Of a stretch of DNA of 17,101 nt, positions 14,637 through 17,101 are shown one piece after another. The stretch lies in the NCBI GenBank assembly GCA_963694535.1, contig CAVODE010000039.1, forward strand, positions 1 to 17,101, in the 5' to 3' direction. The stretch's first letter is position 1. Every line of letters begins with the position of its first letter. Source of the DNA: UBA2979 sp963694535 (GTDB lineage Bacteria; Chloroflexota; Dehalococcoidia; UBA2979). Under the pieces are notes generated by a model. It was not told where the DNA came from, did not search any database, and was given only the letters and a program-made list of their open reading frames with translations. Position numbers and translations under genes: made by a program.

Positions 14637-14676
14637 ATTTGCACGCATCACATTAAATTACTGATAAGGAAGATTG

Positions 14677-15396
14677 ATGACTTCATTAACTGTTACGGAC
14701 ACAATAATCACTCAAGCTCGATCGGAGGGCCGTTCGCTCCTGTCGGAAGTCGAATCAAAAAACTTGCTAGTTGCCGAAGGGATTTCTGTGACTGATGCGC
14801 AGTTAGCAAGAGATGCTACGGAAGCAGTTTCATTTGCTGAATCCTTAGGATATCCCGTGGTTATGAAAATAATTTCGCCGGATATTGCACATAAATCTGA
14901 TGTGGGTGGAGTCGTGGTTGGTCTGACTGACTCGGATCAAGTGAAATCTGGCTATGACGAGATGATGAGAAAAGTTTCTTCTGTTGCCTCGACTGCAAAA
15001 ATTGATGGTGTGTCCATACAAAGCATGGCAAAGCCAGGAATCGAAGTAATAATTGGTGCTACTACTGATCCTCAATTTGGACCAGTAATGATGTTTGGCC
15101 TTGGCGGTGTTTTTGTGGAGGTACTCAAAGACGTTTCGTTTAGGGTTGTTCCGCTTGAGCCTCGGGATGCAAAACAAATGGTGCGTGAAATTAAGGCATT
15201 GCCAATTTTAGAGGGAGTTAGAGGACAAGATGGAGCAGATCTACAAGCGTTAGAGTCACTCCTTCTTTCTGTTTCAGAATTAATTGAGCGTCGGCCCGAG
15301 ATTGCAGAGCTGGACTTGAACCCTGTTTTTGCTTATTCGGATGGTGCGATCGCAGTAGATGCACGAATAGTACTTCATTCGCAGGATGGTGTTTAG
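14677..15396 (+). CDS. ADP-forming acyl-CoA (acetyl-CoA) synthetase, beta (ATP-grasp) chain
   Basis: This 239-aa chain is the ATP-grasp half of an ADP-forming acyl-CoA synthetase. Such enzymes link acid + CoA + ATP with acyl-CoA + ADP + phosphate. Landmarks are GYPVVMKIISPDIAHKSDVG (58-77, with H72, matching the family's second phosphohistidine), GIEVIIGATTDPQFGPVMMF (121-140), GLGGVFVEVLKDVSFRVVPL (141-160) and AELDLNPVFAY (210-220). I used the ATG at 14677 because AAGGA (14666-14670) is six bases upstream; a TTG immediately before would sit too close. The alpha chain starts 10 bp after the stop, so the two are translated together. The substrate could be acetate or a longer or aromatic acid; the sequence does not decide. 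Confidence 0.92.
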   Translation: MTSLTVTDTIITQARSEGRSLLSEVESKNLLVAEGISVTDAQLARDATEAVSFAESLGYPVVMKIISPDIAHKSDVGGVVVGLTDSDQVKSGYDEMMRKVSSVASTAKIDGVSIQSMAKPGIEVIIGATTDPQFGPVMMFGLGGVFVEVLKDVSFRVVPLEPRDAKQMVREIKALPILEGVRGQDGADLQALESLLLSVSELIERRPEIAELDLNPVFAYSDGAIAVDARIVLHSQDGV

Positions 15397-15406
15397 GAGA
15401 AAGATT

Positions 15407-16831
15407 ATGGCGGTTGATCGAAATCGGCTCGAGAGAGCACTCAATCCAAAGAGCGTAGTAGTAGTAGGTGATAAAGGCCCAGGATATATGTGGCTTTCAA
15501 ACATGTCTGAATATACAGGTGCACTTTATTCCGTTCAGGTAGATCCAAATGAAATACCAGGAATTGAAGAGAAAAATATTCCGAACTTTAGTTCGGTTAC
15601 TGAGGTTCCGGGCGAGGTAGATCTCGTGGTATGTGCGGTACCTAGGCAAATCGCTCCAATCATTATCGGGCAGGCTATCGAAAAACAAGTTGGTGGCGTA
15701 TCGATGTTTACCTCTGGGTTTGCGGAAACAGGTGAACCCGATGCTATCGAGCTTCAGAAAAAAATTGTGGATGCTTGTGTCGAGTCAGGAATGCCACTTG
15801 TCGGACCCAACTGTATGGGGATTTATAACCGTGAATTGGGTGTTAAATTCAGCAATCAGCAGGAGCAAGGTTCTGGCTCTGACCTTGGTGTTATATCTCA
15901 GAGTGGAACGCACGGTATAGGCATTTCACTTGGATCACAAAGGTTAGGTATGAAAGTCGGACGAACCATTTCCATAGGGAATGCCGTTGTTTGTAATGAG
16001 AGCGATTATGTTGAATATTTGATAGACGATGAAAAATCTCCAATTGTTGCGATGTACCTAGAGGGTGTAAAAGATGGGCCACGTTTCTTTTCTGCATTGA
16101 AAAAATTGGCTCAGAAAAAACCAGTCGTTATTTGGCGAGGAGGGGGCACTGATGCTGGTGCTAGAGCAGCACATTCGCACACCGCATCTCTTGCAACGGA
16201 CACAGCCGTTTGGGACGGGATGATTAGGCAGTCTGGTGCTATTCCTACTGAATCACTGGAAGATACCCTTGATGTGTTGGCCGCTTTGGTTCATGCCCCT
16301 GCCTGCGCTGGTTTGGGCACCGCTTTGGTCGCTATGACTGGAGGACAATCGGTCGCTATTACAGATCAATTTCAGCGTGCTGGTTTTGACGTGCCAGAAC
16401 TTTCTCAGAAGTCATACGATATACTCGGAGAGTTTTTTGTCACAATCGGAGGCTCATATAGAAACCCGTTTGACGCGGCGAGTACTATTCGAAGCGAGAC
16501 TGAGAACTTGGAAAAAATTCTTGAAGTTCTCGCAGAGGATTCTAATATTGATGGTGGAGTTGCCATCGAACTCACAACCGCCGGATTCGACAAAGAACCT
16601 GAGCGACTTGCGGCTCAACTTGATTTATTAGCAGAGTACCGGACCAAAACAAACCAACCAGTTGTCGCTATGATGCCTGAGGGTGGAGCAGTTAGTGGTC
16701 AGACAGAGGTTGTTATTGCAGCTCGTACCGCGGTATCAGCAGCAGGATTCCCCGTATATCCTTCATTTAGAAGAGGGGCTGAAGCATTAGCACGGACCCA
16801 AGATTATTGGTCATGGCGTTATTCTCTCTAG
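15407..16831 (+). CDS. ADP-forming acyl-CoA synthetase, alpha (CoA-binding/ligase) chain
   Basis: This 474-aa chain partners the ATP-grasp protein just upstream. The N-terminal CoA-binding Rossmann domain (1-145) shows LNPKSVVVVGD (12-22) and VGPNCMGIY (132-140). The first ligase domain has LGVISQSGTHG (160-170) and SIGNAVVCNESDYVEYL. The segment GARAAHSHTASLA (251-263) holds H258, the expected phosphohistidine. A second ligase-like domain follows with AMTGGQSVAITD (309-320), and the chain ends YWSWRYSL. I chose the ATG at 15407, with AGGAG at 15395-15399 and seven bases spacing, over an in-frame ATG at 15386 that would overlap the beta gene and has no ribosome site. A separate-subunit beta-alpha pair like archaeal ACD is the natural reading; many bacterial homologues are fused. 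Confidence 0.92.
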   Translation: MAVDRNRLERALNPKSVVVVGDKGPGYMWLSNMSEYTGALYSVQVDPNEIPGIEEKNIPNFSSVTEVPGEVDLVVCAVPRQIAPIIIGQAIEKQVGGVSMFTSGFAETGEPDAIELQKKIVDACVESGMPLVGPNCMGIYNRELGVKFSNQQEQGSGSDLGVISQSGTHGIGISLGSQRLGMKVGRTISIGNAVVCNESDYVEYLIDDEKSPIVAMYLEGVKDGPRFFSALKKLAQKKPVVIWRGGGTDAGARAAHSHTASLATDTAVWDGMIRQSGAIPTESLEDTLDVLAALVHAPACAGLGTALVAMTGGQSVAITDQFQRAGFDVPELSQKSYDILGEFFVTIGGSYRNPFDAASTIRSETENLEKILEVLAEDSNIDGGVAIELTTAGFDKEPERLAAQLDLLAEYRTKTNQPVVAMMPEGGAVSGQTEVVIAARTAVSAAGFPVYPSFRRGAEALARTQDYWSWRYSL

Positions 16832-16867
16832 CCATTATGAAATTGGCAGAGCAAACGAATATTTCGA

Positions 16868-17101
16868 TTATGACAGCACGTCACCTATTTTAAGCACGTC
16901 GCCAGCTGCAACTTTTTTCTCACCCAGCCGCTGCACCCTTGAAATTTTGATTGTGCCTCCGATAGTTGATACGAGAGCCGCTCCATCAATAATATCAATT
17001 ATTGTGCCTGGTTCATCATTTACTCCTCCACCGGGACTATACACACTTCCAAAAAGTTTTAAGTTGGTGTCATTGAGTTGAGCGCTTGCCCCCGGTTGTG
17101 G
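16868..17101 (-). CDS. fmt: Methionyl-tRNA formyltransferase, C-terminal domain (cut by window edge)
   Basis: A leftward frame enters from the window edge and stops at 16870-16868 (TAA), giving 77 residues. The sequence NDEPGTIIDIID, GAALVSTIGGTIKISRVQ, then GEKKVAAGDVLKIGDVLS fits the C-terminal beta-barrel domain of Fmt (PGxI, a strand-turn-strand, LxxLQ-GKK-xAxxFL-GxxL), which helps bind the initiator tRNA. The N-terminal formyltransferase domain lies outside, so the call rests on this domain alone; another formyltransferase-family protein with the same C-terminal domain is possible. It converges on the acyl-CoA synthetase alpha chain, 36 bp away. Confidence 0.7.
   Translation of the reverse strand, partial: PQPGASAQLNDTNLKLFGSVYSPGGGVNDEPGTIIDIIDGAALVSTIGGTIKISRVQRLGEKKVAAGDVLKIGDVLS

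Noticed and set aside
15386..15406. ATG at 15386 as start of the synthetase alpha chain
   Set aside because: It would overlap the beta gene and has no ribosome site, whereas the ATG at 15407 has AGGAG seven bases upstream.

Overview
The window looks like a chromosomal segment of a free-living bacterium with moderately low GC, short intergenic gaps and mostly AUG starts. The block ffh-rpsP-khpA-rimM, a YqhQ/DUF1385 protein, an ADP-forming acyl-CoA synthetase pair, an OFA-like MFS carrier and a BNR/Asp-box protein together would suit a marine Chloroflexota lineage (for example SAR202-like). That placement is inference from gene content only; there is no rRNA gene or phylogeny here to prove it.

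Layout. Positions 1-5089 are all read leftward: ffh, rpsP, khpA and rimM (an SRP/ribosome-assembly operon), then aroG-type DAHP synthase, a sirtuin, and the start of a BNR/Asp-box protein cut by the window edge. A tRNA-Ala(CGC) at 5180-5255 reads rightward, divergent from ffh. A small cysteine-containing ORF (leftward) is divergent from an MFS transporter with a long C-terminal tail, followed by a FabF-type ketosynthase. The ketosynthase converges, with overlapping stop codons, on an alpha/beta hydrolase. Positions 9588-11740 are the most accessory-looking part: an excisionase-like HTH protein behind a dyad-rich promoter region, an unrecognised 249-aa protein whose early codons form a nearly perfect long inverted repeat, a DUF192 lipoprotein, and an unrecognised 97-aa protein with a probable UUG start. 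Next comes a leftward operon of PaaI-like thioesterase, alpha/beta hydrolase and HAD hydrolase, divergent from YqhQ/DUF1385. The right end has the beta and alpha chains of an ADP-forming acyl-CoA synthetase and, convergent to them, the C-terminal domain of a methionyl-tRNA formyltransferase cut by the window edge.

How it fits together. One theme is translation and protein targeting (Ffh, S16, KhpA, RimM, tRNA-Ala, Fmt). A second is acyl-chain and carboxylic-acid chemistry (ketosynthase, two hydrolases, thioesterase, acyl-CoA synthetase, MFS carrier), though these genes are in separate transcription units and a shared pathway is not shown. I see no CRISPR array, IS element, prophage or classical defence island. 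The observations most worth checking are the altered GTPase motifs of Ffh, the long hairpin inside the unrecognised 249-aa gene, the operator cluster in front of the HTH gene, and the 13th membrane segment predicted at the end of the MFS protein.
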